A stretch of DNA of 60,255 bases from contig NZ_ACCB01000028.1 of the NCBI RefSeq assembly GCF_000173735.1, positions 1 to 60,255 of the forward strand, written 5' to 3'. Both the position numbers and the translations under genes were made by a program. The notes beneath the pieces were generated by a model. That model saw only the letters and a program-made list of their open reading frames with translations. It was not told the DNA's origin and ran no database searches. The stretch is from Yersinia aldovae ATCC 35236. Lineage in GTDB: Bacteria > Pseudomonadota > Gammaproteobacteria > Enterobacterales > Enterobacteriaceae. Positions 24,724 to 34,750 of this stretch are shown piece after piece; position 1 is the stretch's first letter, and every line of letters begins with the position of its first letter.

Positions 24724-25578
24724 GTGAAAACTGATCAATCTATGACTCTCAGGCAGGCGACAAGCGGATTCACACCCGCAGTAGATCCTCTGGCCTCGAC
24801 GATACGTCATACCGACCAACAAGGTATTCACTGCATAGAAACCACCATCCCTTCTCAAGGCGATGAGTTGCCGGCTTACATTGCCAAGCCAGCGCAACAC
24901 TCGGGGCCATATCCGGTGGTGATTGTGGTGCAAGAAATCTTTGGTGTGCATGAGCACATTCAAGATATCTGCCGCAGATTGGCAAAGCAGGGTTATCTGG
25001 CCATTGCTCCTGAGCTGTTTTTCCGCCAAGGGGACGCCAAAGAATACCATGATATCAACGCATTAGTGAGAAACTTAGTCAGTAAAGTACCTAACCGACA
25101 GGTGATGGTCGATCTTGATCATACGGCTCACTGGGCATTCCTTCACGGTGGCGACCCCAGCAAATTAGCCATCACGGGATTTTGCTGGGGTGGGCGCATT
25201 GCATGGTTATATGCCGCCCATAATCCGCAACTGAAAGCCGCAGTGGCCTGGTATGGTAAATTGGTCGGGGAGAAAACCTTGCTACTGCCAAAATATCCGG
25301 TTGATGTTGCCGCCGACCTTAACGCCCCGGTGCTGGGGCTGTATGGCGGTAAAGACGGTAGTATCACGCAGGAGCATATCGATACCATGCGTCAGGCATT
25401 ACGAGCAGCAAATGCTGATGCCGAAATCATTGTTTATCCAGATGCAGGGCACGCATTTAATGCTGATTACCGCCCAAGCTACCATGAAGAATCGGCTCTT
25501 GATGGCTGGCAGCGCATGTTTGACTGGTTTGCACAGCACGGAGTTGCCGCTAATCCTGTTACCGAAGATGATAAATAA
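24724..25578 (+). CDS. ysgA: Dienelactone hydrolase family protein YsgA
   Basis: An alpha/beta hydrolase of the dienelactone hydrolase family; the E. coli orthologue is named YsgA and its substrate is not established. The start is GTG with GGAG eight bases upstream (AAGGAGACCACC). The catalytic triad is visible: cysteine nucleophile in GFCWGGRIAWLY, aspartate in LYGGKDGSI or its vicinity, and histidine in DAGHAFNADYRPSYH. The 284-residue length is slightly above E. coli (271) through its N-terminus. Lies between udp and metE as in E. coli. Confidence 0.92.
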   Translation: MKTDQSMTLRQATSGFTPAVDPLASTIRHTDQQGIHCIETTIPSQGDELPAYIAKPAQHSGPYPVVIVVQEIFGVHEHIQDICRRLAKQGYLAIAPELFFRQGDAKEYHDINALVRNLVSKVPNRQVMVDLDHTAHWAFLHGGDPSKLAITGFCWGGRIAWLYAAHNPQLKAAVAWYGKLVGEKTLLLPKYPVDVAADLNAPVLGLYGGKDGSITQEHIDTMRQALRAANADAEIIVYPDAGHAFNADYRPSYHEESALDGWQRMFDWFAQHGVAANPVTEDDK

Positions 25579-25584
25579 CCGCCA

Positions 25585-25610
25585 TAAAAAAGGGCGCAAA
25601 ATATGCGCCC
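25585..25610 (-). terminator. Terminator of metE
   Basis: GGGCGC (25592-25597) and GCGCCC (25605-25610) make a perfect GC stem with a 7-base AT loop. Read on the minus strand it is followed by TTTTTTATGG, a strong rho-independent terminator 34 bases beyond the metE stop; ysgA converges from the other side. Confidence 0.88.
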
Positions 25611-25643
25611 AAAGTCTCACAACACAGAGTAAACCGTTATTAA

Positions 25644-27920
25644 TCAGACTTGTTCTTCACGCAGACGTTGTGCTGCCAGCACCATGTTTGCCAGCGCTTG
25701 ACGGGTTTCCGGCCAACCCCGGGTTTTCAGGCCACAGTCGGGGTTAACCCACAGACGTTCCGCCGGGATACGCTGGGCCGCTTTGCGCAGTAAAGCTTCA
25801 ATCCATTCCACACTTGGCACATTCGGCGAGTGAATATCATAAACACCGGGACCAATTTCATTCGGATACGCGAAATCTTCAAATGATTCCAACAGTTCCA
25901 TATCTGAGCGGGAGGTTTCGATGGTAATTACATCAGCATCCAGCGCAGCAATAGAATCCATGATGTCATTGAATTCGCAATAACACATATGGGTGTGAAT
26001 CTGAGTATCGTTTTGCGCAACCGCAGCATTCAATTTAAAAGCATCAACCGCCCACTGTAGATAAGCTTGCCAGTCAGCACGGCGCAAAGGCAGGCCTTCA
26101 CGCAGCGCGGGTTCATCAATCTGGATGATACCGATACCGGCTTTTTCCAGGTCTTCCACTTCATCACGCAGTGCCAACGCAATTTGCTTCGCGATGGTTT
26201 CGCGGCTGACATCCTCGCGTGGGAATGACCAACACAGAATGGTCACCGGCCCGGTCAACATGCCTTTTACCGGTTTATCGGTCAGTGATTGAGCATATTT
26301 CGCCCATTCAACGGTAATGGCTTCAGGGCGGCTGATATCACCAATAATGACCGGCGGCTTAACGCAACGTGAACCGTAGCTCTGTACCCAACCATTTTGT
26401 GTAAAGACAAAACCGTCCAGATGCTCGCCGAAATATTCCACCATGTCATTACGTTCAGCTTCACCATGAACCAACACATCCAGCCCCAAACGTTCCTGTT
26501 CAGCAATCGCTTGTTTGATGTGTTCGCTAATACCGGTGCGGTATTTTTTACCATCCAGGCGGCCTTGCTTGAAGTCCAAACGCAAGCCACGGATCTCGGT
26601 GGTTTGTGGGAATGAGCCGATGGTCGTGGTCGGCCAGGCGGGTAAATTAAAGCGCTTACGCTGCGCTTCGGCACGGCCTTCATAAGGCAGTTGGCGTTCA
26701 ATATCTTGCGCAGTAATTGCCGCCAGACGCTGTTCTACTTGTGGATTATGCACACGGCTGGAAGCGCGACGAGCGCGGATTGGGGCGCTGTAAACCGCCA
26801 ATTCAGCCAGTTTAGCGTCACTGGGGGCATTCAATGCCTGAGTCAGTAGCGCCAGTTCGGCACATTTTTGCAGGGCGAAAGCAAACCAGCTCTTCACTTC
26901 GGCATCAAGACGCGTTTCTTCACTTAAATCAATCGGGCTGTGCAATAAGGAACAAGAACTCCCCAGCCACAGCGGGCGGCTATTCACCAGCGGTTGCAAG
27001 CGTTCAAACCAGTGACTCAGATCGGCACGCCATACGTTACGACCATTGATAACGCCCAGTGATAGCAACCACGCTTGCGGCAATTTTGCATTCAGCTCAG
27101 CAATATCATCCTGACCGGCAACCACATCAACATGCAGCCCTTGCACTGGCAGAGCGCGAATGGTGTCGAGGTTATGAGCGATACTGTCGAAATAGGTGGT
27201 CAGCAACAATTTAACCTGACCTTGCAGCGCTTGATAAGCCGGTTGATAAGCATCCAGCCACGCTTGTGGCAATTCCAGCACCAATGCCGGTTCGTCAATT
27301 TGCACCCACTCGATACCGCGTTTGGCCAATTCGCCCAACACTTGCTGGTACACCGGCAGAATGTCTTTCAATAATGACAAGCGATCAAACTGCTCACCTT
27401 TCACTTTACCCAGCCACAGATAGGTTACCGGGCCAAGCAGTACCGGCTTGATTTTGTGACCTAATGCCAGTGCTTCATCCACTTCATCCAGCAGCTGAGT
27501 CCAGCCCAGTTTGAACTGCTGGCCTTGTTGGAACTCTGGCACCATGTAGTGATAATTGGTATTAAACCATTTGGTCATTTCTGCCGCTGCCGCCGGTTTA
27601 CCGGTGGGTGCGCGGCCACGGCCAATGCGGAACAAGGTATCCAAATCAATCGAACCATCAGCATTCTGATGGCGCTCCGGGACATTACCCAGCAGCAAAC
27701 TGGTGGTCAGGACATGGTCATACCAGGCGAAATCACCGACTGGCACTAAATCAACGCCAGCTTGCTGTTGCTGTTGCCAATGGCGGGCGCGCAATTCACG
27801 ACCCACATTGAGCAATTCTTCTTGCGTGGAGTTGCCTGCCCAGTAACTTTCTTGTGCTTTTTTCAGTTCACGTTTCAGACCTACACGCGGAAAACCCAGT
27901 GTGTGATTTAAAATTGTCAT
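25644..27920 (-). CDS. metE: Cobalamin-independent methionine synthase MetE
   Basis: MetE transfers the methyl group of 5-methyltetrahydropteroyl-triglutamate to homocysteine without B12. The ATG at 27920 ([19 protein letters not shown]) gives 758 residues, as in the family; the frame is open five codons further. Zinc and homocysteine-site blocks are [11 protein letters not shown] and [13 protein letters not shown], and the C-terminal catalytic barrel starts near [15 protein letters not shown]. It is divergent from its activator gene metR with MetJ boxes in the gap. Confidence 0.97.
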   Translation of the reverse strand: MTILNHTLGFPRVGLKRELKKAQESYWAGNSTQEELLNVGRELRARHWQQQQQAGVDLVPVGDFAWYDHVLTTSLLLGNVPERHQNADGSIDLDTLFRIGRGRAPTGKPAAAAEMTKWFNTNYHYMVPEFQQGQQFKLGWTQLLDEVDEALALGHKIKPVLLGPVTYLWLGKVKGEQFDRLSLLKDILPVYQQVLGELAKRGIEWVQIDEPALVLELPQAWLDAYQPAYQALQGQVKLLLTTYFDSIAHNLDTIRALPVQGLHVDVVAGQDDIAELNAKLPQAWLLSLGVINGRNVWRADLSHWFERLQPLVNSRPLWLGSSCSLLHSPIDLSEETRLDAEVKSWFAFALQKCAELALLTQALNAPSDAKLAELAVYSAPIRARRASSRVHNPQVEQRLAAITAQDIERQLPYEGRAEAQRKRFNLPAWPTTTIGSFPQTTEIRGLRLDFKQGRLDGKKYRTGISEHIKQAIAEQERLGLDVLVHGEAERNDMVEYFGEHLDGFVFTQNGWVQSYGSRCVKPPVIIGDISRPEAITVEWAKYAQSLTDKPVKGMLTGPVTILCWSFPREDVSRETIAKQIALALRDEVEDLEKAGIGIIQIDEPALREGLPLRRADWQAYLQWAVDAFKLNAAVAQNDTQIHTHMCYCEFNDIMDSIAALDADVITIETSRSDMELLESFEDFAYPNEIGPGVYDIHSPNVPSVEWIEALLRKAAQRIPAERLWVNPDCGLKTRGWPETRQALANMVLAAQRLREEQV

Positions 27921-27937
27921 CGTCTTATTTCCCATTT

Positions 27938-27961
27938 AGCCGTCCAGATGTTTACACATCC
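27938..27961. promoter_or_regulatory. Tandem met boxes (MetJ operator) in the metE-metR gap
   Basis: Three adjacent 8-base units on the minus strand, GGATGTGT, AAACATCT and GGACGGCT, match the met-box consensus AGACGTCT at 5, 6 and 6 of 8 positions. MetJ binds such tandem boxes with S-adenosylmethionine and represses metE and metR in E. coli. Position 18 bases from the metE start supports it. A further dyad TTCAC-N7-GTGAA lies at 28001-28017 and could be a MetR site, though its half-sites are arranged differently from the usual TGAA-N5-TTCA. Confidence 0.65.
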
Positions 27962-28025
27962 ATAATCAGCAGGTACTGTATTAATCACAAGCGCAATTTG
28001 TTCACTGTCACTGTGAAGGACTCTC

Positions 28026-28979
28026 ATGATCGAACTAAAACACTTACGCACCCTGCAAGCTCTGCGTAATACCGGCTCACTGGCGGCGGCGGCAACACAA
28101 CTTCATCAGACTCAATCGGCGTTGTCCCATCAATTCAGTGATCTGGAACAGCGCCTGGGTTTTCGTCTGTTTGTGCGTAAAAGCCAGCCATTACGTTTCA
28201 CAACGCAAGGTGAGATCCTGTTGCAATTAGCGGAACAAGTGCTGCCGCAAATCAAGCAAGCGCTGCAAACCTGTAACGAACCACACCAAACCGCGCTGCG
28301 TATCGCCATCGAATGCCATAGTTGTATTCAGTGGCTGACACCCGCGCTGGATAATTTCCACAAAAGCTGGCCACAAGTGGCGATGGACTTCAAATCAGGC
28401 GTGACTTTCGATCCACAACCCGCCTTGCAGCAAGGGGAGTTGGATCTGGTGCTGACGTCCGATATCTTGCCGCGCAGTGGCCTGCATTATTCGCCGATGT
28501 TTGATTTTGAGGTGCGTTTGGTATTGGCACCTGACCATCCATTAGCCAATAAAGCGCGTATCGAACCGGAAGATTTAGCGCAAGAAGTGTTAATGATTTA
28601 CCCGGTGCAGCGTCAACGATTGGATATCTGGCGGCATTTTCTGCAACCGGCGGGGATCAATCCCGCATTGAAAAATGTTGATAACACCTTGCTGCTGATC
28701 CAAATGGTCTCAGCACGAATGGGGATCGCCGCCCTGCCACACTGGGTAGTTGAGAGCTTCGAGCGTCAGGGGCTGGTGGTGACGAAAACACTGGGAAATG
28801 GTTTGTGGAGCCGGTTATACGCTGCCGTCCGAGACGGGGAACAGCGCCAACCGGTCACTGAAGCTTTTATTCGTTCCGCCCGGCAACACGCTTGTGAGAG
28901 TCTGCCGTTTGTAAAGAATGCGGAGCGACCCAACGCCGGTGTACCCATAGCGAAGCCATTATCACCATTGCCCCAATGA
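28026..28979 (+). CDS. metR: LysR-type transcriptional activator MetR
   Basis: MetR activates metE (and metH, glyA elsewhere) with homocysteine as co-inducer. The 317-residue protein has the LysR N-terminal helix-turn-helix ([20 protein letters not shown], then [22 protein letters not shown]) and a periplasmic-binding-like effector domain. GAAGGACTCTC gives a ribosome site. It is divergent from metE. Its last 113 bases overlap, in antisense, the 3' end of yigM. Confidence 0.95.
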   Translation: MIELKHLRTLQALRNTGSLAAAATQLHQTQSALSHQFSDLEQRLGFRLFVRKSQPLRFTTQGEILLQLAEQVLPQIKQALQTCNEPHQTALRIAIECHSCIQWLTPALDNFHKSWPQVAMDFKSGVTFDPQPALQQGELDLVLTSDILPRSGLHYSPMFDFEVRLVLAPDHPLANKARIEPEDLAQEVLMIYPVQRQRLDIWRHFLQPAGINPALKNVDNTLLLIQMVSARMGIAALPHWVVESFERQGLVVTKTLGNGLWSRLYAAVRDGEQRQPVTEAFIRSARQHACESLPFVKNAERPNAGVPIAKPLSPLPQ

Positions 28980-29766
28980 TAAAGCTGGGCCAATGGGGCT
29001 TTTCTTGCCAAATGGCCAGATTCACCAGTAACCCAGCCGGAACATGCACGTTATTCATGATACCCAGGGTGCCGGCATCAACTTGTGTCGCACCATAGTT
29101 CCACATGAAGTAGCCCAAGGCCGAAGCCCCGACACCGAGCCAAACCAGCACCCCCCACTGCAACGGCGTGGTGGGCAGTTTTTGTGGATTGCCGAAAGCA
29201 AACCAGGCAATGACAGCAACAATCAAAGCACCAACATAGAACCATGAAAAGGCCACATGCTGCGGGATAGGATGGACTTCCATCAGCCGTTTGTAGCCCA
29301 CCTGCCCGATGGCAAAACAGATATTGGCCGCCTGAACCAATATCAATCCCCACCAAAAATGTTCGCTTAAATGGTCATAACGAATGATTGCCGCCCCAGC
29401 CACAGCCAGCAAGGCACTGAGGGCATAGCCCCACCGCAAGCGCTGACGGCGCAGCAAATCATAGATTAATGTGACATACAGCGGCGTCATCACGGTGAAC
29501 AGCAGAAACTCCGGCACACTCAGGTAGAGATAGGCGCGGAAGACAAACAAGTACATGATCCCTAACTGAATTGCACCCACCACCATATACAATAAAATCA
29601 CCCGCCAGTGGATATTGCGCCAACGCAGGAATGGCAAAAAGACCAGTGCAGCCAGCCCGACACGCATCAGCACAGAGAACCAGCTGTCCACCTGTCCGGC
29701 CAGATATTCGCCAATCAGGCTAAAAGAGAACGCCCATAAGATGGTGGTAATGACCAGTAACAACAC
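28867..29766 (-). CDS. yigM: Biotin transporter YigM (DMT/EamA family)
   Basis: The E. coli orthologue YigM (BioP) imports biotin. Ten-helix DMT-type architecture is evident, with [21 protein letters not shown] near the N-terminus and [19 protein letters not shown] in the second half, both close to E. coli. I chose the GTG at 29766: it gives 299 residues, the E. coli length, and aligns exactly with the E. coli start (GTG-L-L-L-V-I-T-T against M-A-L-L-I-I-T-T). An ATG at 29799 would add 11 polar residues unlike the family. The gene converges on and overlaps metR. Confidence 0.9.
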   Translation of the reverse strand: MLLLVITTILWAFSFSLIGEYLAGQVDSWFSVLMRVGLAALVFLPFLRWRNIHWRVILLYMVVGAIQLGIMYLFVFRAYLYLSVPEFLLFTVMTPLYVTLIYDLLRRQRLRWGYALSALLAVAGAAIIRYDHLSEHFWWGLILVQAANICFAIGQVGYKRLMEVHPIPQHVAFSWFYVGALIVAVIAWFAFGNPQKLPTTPLQWGVLVWLGVGASALGYFMWNYGATQVDAGTLGIMNNVHVPAGLLVNLAIWQEKPHWPSFIIGAMVIMASLWVHRRWVAPHSLQTADSHKRVAGRNE

Positions 29767-29920
29767 AATAGTTGGCTCAATAAGATGACAATGCGCCATT
29801 GTAGCGGAAGCGGAATATAATTTTCATGCGGAGTAGGTTTACATCTGAGCAAAAATAAACCAAATGAGTCCTGTCCGCAGGTAGGGGCATGATTCGCTGG
29901 TGAAAACTTATCTTCTGCGG

Positions 29921-30880
29921 TTAAGGCATTCCGACGCCAATAATGGTCAGAATCAGTGGGATTGTCACCGCCGCGAGCACCGTGGACATCACTAAACTGG
30001 CGGCGGCGGGGCCGGTCAGCACATTAAATTGACGTGACATCAGATAAACATTTACGCCCGTTGCCATTGACCCGAGCAATACCACAACTTGCGTTTCCAG
30101 CACCGGTAAATTCATTGCCCATGCCAGCGCCCATATAACCATCGGCTGCACAATTAGCTTCAAAAAACAGATGGCACTGCTGATTTGCCAGCCCTCGCTT
30201 ACGCGGTATTCCGCCAGGCCCATGCCCAGCACAATCAATGACAGCGGCGGAGCCACCTGCCCTAACATCGTGACCGGTTGGTCGATAAATTGCGGCAATT
30301 GCAAACCGGTCAGGCTAAATAATGTGCCGGATATAATCCCGATAATCAGTGGGTTAGTCAGCACACTACGGGCGGTTTTCGCAAACCCGGCTAACGTTGG
30401 TGAGCCATTGCGCGCCCACTCCACGGATATAGTGACTAATGTCCACAAGATCAATCCGTTAAACACCAATACCAACGCCACAGCCGGGATAGACTTTTCC
30501 CCCAGCATGATGGTAGCGATGGGCAGCCCCAACATCACGTTATTAGAGAAAATGCCGCCGAGGGCAAAAACGGAACCGGACACGCCATCCAGATGAAATA
30601 TCCGGCTGGCAACAATCCGCCCGATAACAAAAACCACCAGACAACTGCCAAAAAAGGCAATCAGCAAGCGAGCATCCACCGCCGGGCGCTCAGAGAAATC
30701 ACACATCATACGAAACAGCATGGCAGGTAACGCGAGGGAGAAGACAAAACGGGTCAGGCCATCGGTGATGGTAGAGGGCCATTTACCCAATCGTACCAAA
30801 CAGTAACCCAGCGCGAGCAGAACAAACAGCGGTGAAGACAAGACAATCTGGTGCCAGAGCGAAACAACAAAGGCGGGCAT
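29921..30880 (-). CDS. AEC-family permease (auxin efflux carrier-like)
   Basis: A 319-residue inner-membrane protein of about ten helices in two halves, of the AEC family, whose bacterial members move malonate, malate or other carboxylates, mostly without proven substrate. Supporting blocks are LTRFVFSLALPAMLFRMM, FSNNVMLGLPIATIMLGEKS, NPLIIGIISGTLFSLTG and the C-terminal ATGVNVYLMSRQFNVLTG. It sits exactly at the junction between two blocks that are separate in E. coli (yigM side and ugpQ side). Substrate not assigned. Confidence 0.85.
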   Translation of the reverse strand: MPAFVVSLWHQIVLSSPLFVLLALGYCLVRLGKWPSTITDGLTRFVFSLALPAMLFRMMCDFSERPAVDARLLIAFFGSCLVVFVIGRIVASRIFHLDGVSGSVFALGGIFSNNVMLGLPIATIMLGEKSIPAVALVLVFNGLILWTLVTISVEWARNGSPTLAGFAKTARSVLTNPLIIGIISGTLFSLTGLQLPQFIDQPVTMLGQVAPPLSLIVLGMGLAEYRVSEGWQISSAICFLKLIVQPMVIWALAWAMNLPVLETQVVVLLGSMATGVNVYLMSRQFNVLTGPAAASLVMSTVLAAVTIPLILTIIGVGMP

Positions 30881-30971
30881 GGTTCACTTCCTGTCAAGCC
30901 GGGCCTGGTCAGCCCGTAAATGTAAGAATGGCTGACCTATTCTGTTTCCTGTTCTGTTTATATCAAAGTCA

Positions 30972-31083
30972 TTGGCGTTACAGGTAGGCAGCAAACGAGC
31001 ACATCCCGATGAGCATACACAAGTATGTGATTCGGGTGAGTGAGCGCAGCTAACGCCCCTGTAGCTTCAAGGACGAGGATATA
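30972..31083. repeat. ERIC (enterobacterial repetitive intergenic consensus) element
   Basis: AAGTATGTGATTCGGGTGAG (31021-31040) and CATCCCGATGAGCATACA (31002-31019) match the two conserved ERIC primer regions, and the whole is one imperfect palindrome (TACAGG at 30980 with CCTGTA at 31058). The 9-base sequence TATATCAAA occurs on both sides (30959-30967 and 31080-31088), as a target duplication might. The right end runs into ugpQ and provides its stop codon. Confidence 0.85.
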
Positions 31084-31807
31084 TCAAATCTATACGGTCA
31101 GTACAGACACAGTCAACGCCCCAATTTAACAATTCCTGCGCCCGCGCGGGTTGGTTGACGGTATAAACCAAAATACGCAGCCCGGCGGCTTTGAGTAACG
31201 CCACCCGCTCGGCGGTCAGTTGTTTGTGGTTGATATGCAAAGAGACGCAATCCAACTCGCGGATCATTGCCAGCCAGTTATCATCCCATTTATCCAGTAA
31301 TAAACCGCGCGGCAGCTCAGGTGCTGCCTGCTGCGCAGCGGCTAATGCATCAAACGAAAAAGAGGACAATAACGGTGGAATCACCTGACCTTGCCACAAC
31401 AGACGGGCAGCTAAAGCAATGGCCCGACCGGTGGGAGTTTCAGCCCCGGTGGTCGGTTTAATCTCAATATTAGCGGCCATACCATGCTGGATACAGCGGG
31501 CCGCCACCTCAGAGAGCAATGGCAGGCGCTCACCACGAAATGCGGTGCTATACCAGTCACCGGCATCCAACTGGATCAGCTTCTCCCAGGGTAAATCTCC
31601 GGCCACACCCCAGCCGTTGCTGGTGCGCTCCAGTGTGTCGTCATGCAGGAGAAATATCTGGCCGTCTTGCGATAACTTGGCATCAAACTCAATCATGGTG
31701 TGGCCGTGACGCACGCCGACATCAATCGCCGCCAAGGTATTTTCTGGCGCTAACGAACCGCCACCGCGATGAGCAACAATAGTTGGGTAAGGCCAGTTTT
31801 TACTCAT
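31067..31807 (-). CDS. ugpQ: Glycerophosphodiester phosphodiesterase UgpQ
   Basis: UgpQ hydrolyses imported glycerophosphodiesters in the cytosol to glycerol-3-phosphate and an alcohol. The GDPD TIM-barrel motifs are seen: [38 protein letters not shown] and [10 protein letters not shown]. The 246 residues are near the E. coli length, but the tail after CTDRIDLI is YPRP and is encoded partly by the ERIC end. It overlaps ugpC by four bases and closes the ugpBAECQ operon. Confidence 0.95.
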   Translation of the reverse strand: MSKNWPYPTIVAHRGGGSLAPENTLAAIDVGVRHGHTMIEFDAKLSQDGQIFLLHDDTLERTSNGWGVAGDLPWEKLIQLDAGDWYSTAFRGERLPLLSEVAARCIQHGMAANIEIKPTTGAETPTGRAIALAARLLWQGQVIPPLLSSFSFDALAAAQQAAPELPRGLLLDKWDDNWLAMIRELDCVSLHINHKQLTAERVALLKAAGLRILVYTVNQPARAQELLNWGVDCVCTDRIDLIYPRP

Positions 31808-32892
31808 GATTCCATCCGTAGTCCGCTTTCTGAATCAAAAAAGTGCAGCGCCGCAGGCGGCAGATATAAATATAACGTACTGCCCGCCGCGGGCATCTCT
31901 TCATGGGATAAGCGAGCGATCACACTCTGCCCGCCCCACTGCCCATGCGCCAAATTATCTGCGCCCAATAATTCGAGCGTTAATAAAGCCATCGGCACAC
32001 CCTGCGCTGAGGTTTTTTGCTGAGATACCCTTTGCTGAATATGCTCCGGACGGATACCCAGGGTCAAGCGCCGATCTGCCCATTGTGGCCGTGGCACCTC
32101 CAGCGGCAGAGTCATACCATCGGCTAAAATAAAGGCGTGCCCGTCCGAACTGACCGTTCCGGCTAGCAGGTTCATCGCCGGTGAGCCAATAAAACTGGCA
32201 ACAAATAGGGTCGCAGGGTGTTGATATACTTCACTTGGCGTACCAATTTGCTCCGCCACACCTTTGTTCATCACAATCACCCGCTGGGCCAGCGTCATGG
32301 CTTCAACCTGATCATGAGTGACATACAAACTGGTGGTTTTTAATCGCCGATGTAACTGTTGCAGCTCAAGGCGCATCTGCACTCGCAGCTTGGCATCCAG
32401 ATTGGACAACGGCTCGTCAAATAGAAACACCGCCGGTTCGCGCACAATCGCGCGCCCCATTGCGACTCGCTGGCGCTGACCGCCGGATAACTCGCGCGGT
32501 TTGCGTTTGAGCAGTGGCTCTAGTTCTAAAATACGAGCGGCTTCATCCACGCGTTGGCGAATCTGCTCTTTGCCAAAACCACGGATTTTCAAGCCATAAG
32601 CCATATTGTCAAACACGCTCATATGGGGATATAGCGCATAGTTCTGAAACACCATGGCGATGCCACGATCTTTGGGTTCCAGATCCGTCACCCGCTGATT
32701 ATCAATATAAATATCTCCGCTGGTGGTGCGTTCCAGCCCGGCCACCATCCGCAGCAGTGTCGATTTACCGCAACCCGACGGGCCGACCATCACGATGAAT
32801 TCACCATCAGCGACATCTAAATCAATCTGCTTTATCACCGGCGTCACGCCGTCATAAGATTTGGTTACTGCCTGAAGCTTTAAACATGCCAT
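31804..32892 (-). CDS. ugpC: sn-Glycerol-3-phosphate ABC transporter ATPase UgpC
   Basis: UgpC is the ATPase that powers uptake of glycerol-3-phosphate and glycerophosphodiesters. The 362-residue protein has Walker [10 protein letters not shown] near residue 37, the Q-loop [17 protein letters not shown], the signature [16 protein letters not shown], Walker [17 protein letters not shown] and H-loop [11 protein letters not shown], followed by the MalK-type C-terminal regulatory domain ([10 protein letters not shown]). It lies between ugpE (6-base gap) and ugpQ (4-base overlap). Confidence 0.96.
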   Translation of the reverse strand: MACLKLQAVTKSYDGVTPVIKQIDLDVADGEFIVMVGPSGCGKSTLLRMVAGLERTTSGDIYIDNQRVTDLEPKDRGIAMVFQNYALYPHMSVFDNMAYGLKIRGFGKEQIRQRVDEAARILELEPLLKRKPRELSGGQRQRVAMGRAIVREPAVFLFDEPLSNLDAKLRVQMRLELQQLHRRLKTTSLYVTHDQVEAMTLAQRVIVMNKGVAEQIGTPSEVYQHPATLFVASFIGSPAMNLLAGTVSSDGHAFILADGMTLPLEVPRPQWADRRLTLGIRPEHIQQRVSQQKTSAQGVPMALLTLELLGADNLAHGQWGGQSVIARLSHEEMPAAGSTLYLYLPPAALHFFDSESGLRMES

Positions 32893-32898
32893 ATCAGA

Positions 32899-33744
32899 TT
32901 ACTTCTCACTGTCTACCAGGCCGCGTACAAACCAACGCTGCATCAGAAGGACCACCGCGACCGGTGGAATTAAAGTCAAAATCATTGCTGCCATCACCTG
33001 ATTCCACTGAGTTGGAGCGCCTGAACTGGAAATCATGCTTCTGATTCCCGCTACCGCCGTACCCATAGAAGCATCGCTGGTAATCAGGATTGGCCAGAGA
33101 TATTGGTTCCAACCATAGATAAAAGTGATAACAAACAGCGCTGCCAAATTGGTTTTCGATAGCGGCAAAACGATATCCCAGAAAAAGCGCATAGCGCCCG
33201 CCCCATCAATGCGCGCCGCTTCCAATAGCTCATCTGGCAAGGTCATAAAGAACTGGCGGAATAAGAAGGTTGCGGTAGCGGATGCCATCAGCGGCAGAGT
33301 CAGACCGGTGTAGCTATCTAGCATATTCAGGTTGGCGATCACCTGAATCGTCGGGAAAATTCGCACTTCAACCGGCAGCATTAAGGTGAGGAAAATTAGC
33401 CAGAAGAACAGGTTACGTAGCGGGAAACGGAAATAGACGATGGCATAGGCAGACAGCATCGATACCGTAATTTTGCCGACGGTAATCGCCAATGCCATCA
33501 CAAAGCTATTAAACAGCATCAAGCCAAAAGGTGCGCTGTTATTCCCCACACCAGCATGCCAAATATGGCTGATGTTCTGCCATAAATGCGGGCCAGGAAT
33601 CAGCGTCATTGGCACCAGGAACACCTGAGTGTCATCCTGAGACGCCGCGACAAAAGCCACGTACAGCGGGAACAGAATCAACAGCACGCCGATAATCAGC
33701 ATGACGTGGCAAAAGATATCCAGCCCACGGCGATTCTCAATCAT
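32899..33744 (-). CDS. ugpE: sn-Glycerol-3-phosphate ABC permease UgpE
   Basis: One of the two inner-membrane channel subunits of the Ugp importer. The 281-residue protein is of the MalG type with six helices; the cytoplasmic EAA loop that docks UgpC is [25 protein letters not shown] family start [16 protein letters not shown] and end [14 protein letters not shown] match E. coli closely. It overlaps ugpA by four bases, indicating translational coupling in the ugp operon. Confidence 0.96.
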   Translation of the reverse strand: MIENRRGLDIFCHVMLIIGVLLILFPLYVAFVAASQDDTQVFLVPMTLIPGPHLWQNISHIWHAGVGNNSAPFGLMLFNSFVMALAITVGKITVSMLSAYAIVYFRFPLRNLFFWLIFLTLMLPVEVRIFPTIQVIANLNMLDSYTGLTLPLMASATATFLFRQFFMTLPDELLEAARIDGAGAMRFFWDIVLPLSKTNLAALFVITFIYGWNQYLWPILITSDASMGTAVAGIRSMISSSGAPTQWNQVMAAMILTLIPPVAVVLLMQRWFVRGLVDSEK

Positions 33745-34628
33745 TGGTAACGCACCTTACGCTCAACAAAGCGGAACTGGATAACCGTCAGGCCAATCAC
33801 CAGCAACATCAGAACAACCGACTGAGCAGCTGAACTGGATAAATCCAACCCGGCAAAACCTTCGCGGTAAATTTTATAAATCAGGGTGGTGGTCGCCTGC
33901 ATCGGGCCACCGCCTGTTGCGGCATCAATTACCGGGAAAGTATCGAAGAAGGCATAAACCAGATTCACCACCAGCAGAAAGAAGCTCACCGGTGAAATCA
34001 GCGGCAAGACCAAATTGAAGAAGCGGCGCACTGGCCCGGCTCCGTCAATGGCTGCGGCTTCAACTAATGAACGCGGAATAGATTGCAGTGCAGCAAGGAA
34101 AAATAAGAAGTTATAACTGATTTGCTTCCACACCGACGCCAATACCACCAGAAACATCGCCTGCCCACTATTTTGGGCGTGATTCCAGTTGTAGCCGAGT
34201 GAGGCCAGAAAATGAGTGATCAACCCCAGACCGGGATTGAACAAAAAGATCCACAACACTGCCGCCACGGCAGGGGCTACGGCATAAGGTAGAATCATTA
34301 AAGTTTGATAGATACGGCTGCCGCGCAGCACATAATCCACCATCGCCGCCAGAAATAGCGACACCACTAAGCCAATTCCCGCCACCAGAGAGCTAAAAAT
34401 CAGTGTGGTATAAAATGAAGCTAAATAATATTCATCGTGAAACAGCGCAATAAAGTTACTCAGCCCAACAAATTCGCTGGAAAGGCCGAATGGATCGAGC
34501 ATTTGTACCGAATACCACAGTGCTTCACCGGCAGGCCACAAGAAGAAAACGGCGGTAATAGCCAGTTGCGGTAATACCAGCAGGTAAGGTAACCAACTAC
34601 AGGAAAAACCAGGACGGGAAGATGACAT
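33741..34628 (-). CDS. ugpA: sn-Glycerol-3-phosphate ABC permease UgpA
   Basis: The second inner-membrane channel subunit of the Ugp importer, 295 residues with six helices of the MalF type. The EAA loop is [21 protein letters not shown]. The C-terminus [11 protein letters not shown] is as in E. coli. It follows ugpB after a 122-base gap that contains a long hairpin, and overlaps ugpE by four bases. Confidence 0.96.
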   Translation of the reverse strand: MSSSRPGFSCSWLPYLLVLPQLAITAVFFLWPAGEALWYSVQMLDPFGLSSEFVGLSNFIALFHDEYYLASFYTTLIFSSLVAGIGLVVSLFLAAMVDYVLRGSRIYQTLMILPYAVAPAVAAVLWIFLFNPGLGLITHFLASLGYNWNHAQNSGQAMFLVVLASVWKQISYNFLFFLAALQSIPRSLVEAAAIDGAGPVRRFFNLVLPLISPVSFFLLVVNLVYAFFDTFPVIDAATGGGPMQATTTLIYKIYREGFAGLDLSSSAAQSVVLMLLVIGLTVIQFRFVERKVRYQ

Positions 34629-34692
34629 AAAATTAACCGTTTATCGGACAAGATGCTAATGGCAACACAGAGTCATTGGCCTGACGAATACG

Positions 34693-34729
34693 GCCAGTTT
34701 GGGTGCCAAAACATCTCACCCAAACTGGC
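34693..34729 (-). other. Intercistronic hairpin between ugpB and ugpA
   Basis: GCCAGTTTGGGTG (34693-34705) and CACCCAAACTGGC (34717-34729) form a perfect 13-base stem with an 11-base loop. No T run follows, so it is less likely a full terminator than an attenuating or mRNA-stabilising element that keeps the binding-protein message more abundant than the permease message, as in malE-malF. Confidence 0.75.
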
Positions 34730-34750
34730 AAGTAAAGTAGCCAAATAATA

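Noticed and set aside
28001-28017. MetR operator TTCACTGTCACTGTGAA
   Set aside because: The dyad is real but its half-sites are turned outward relative to the usual TGAA-N5-TTCA MetR site, so I did not list it as a separate feature.
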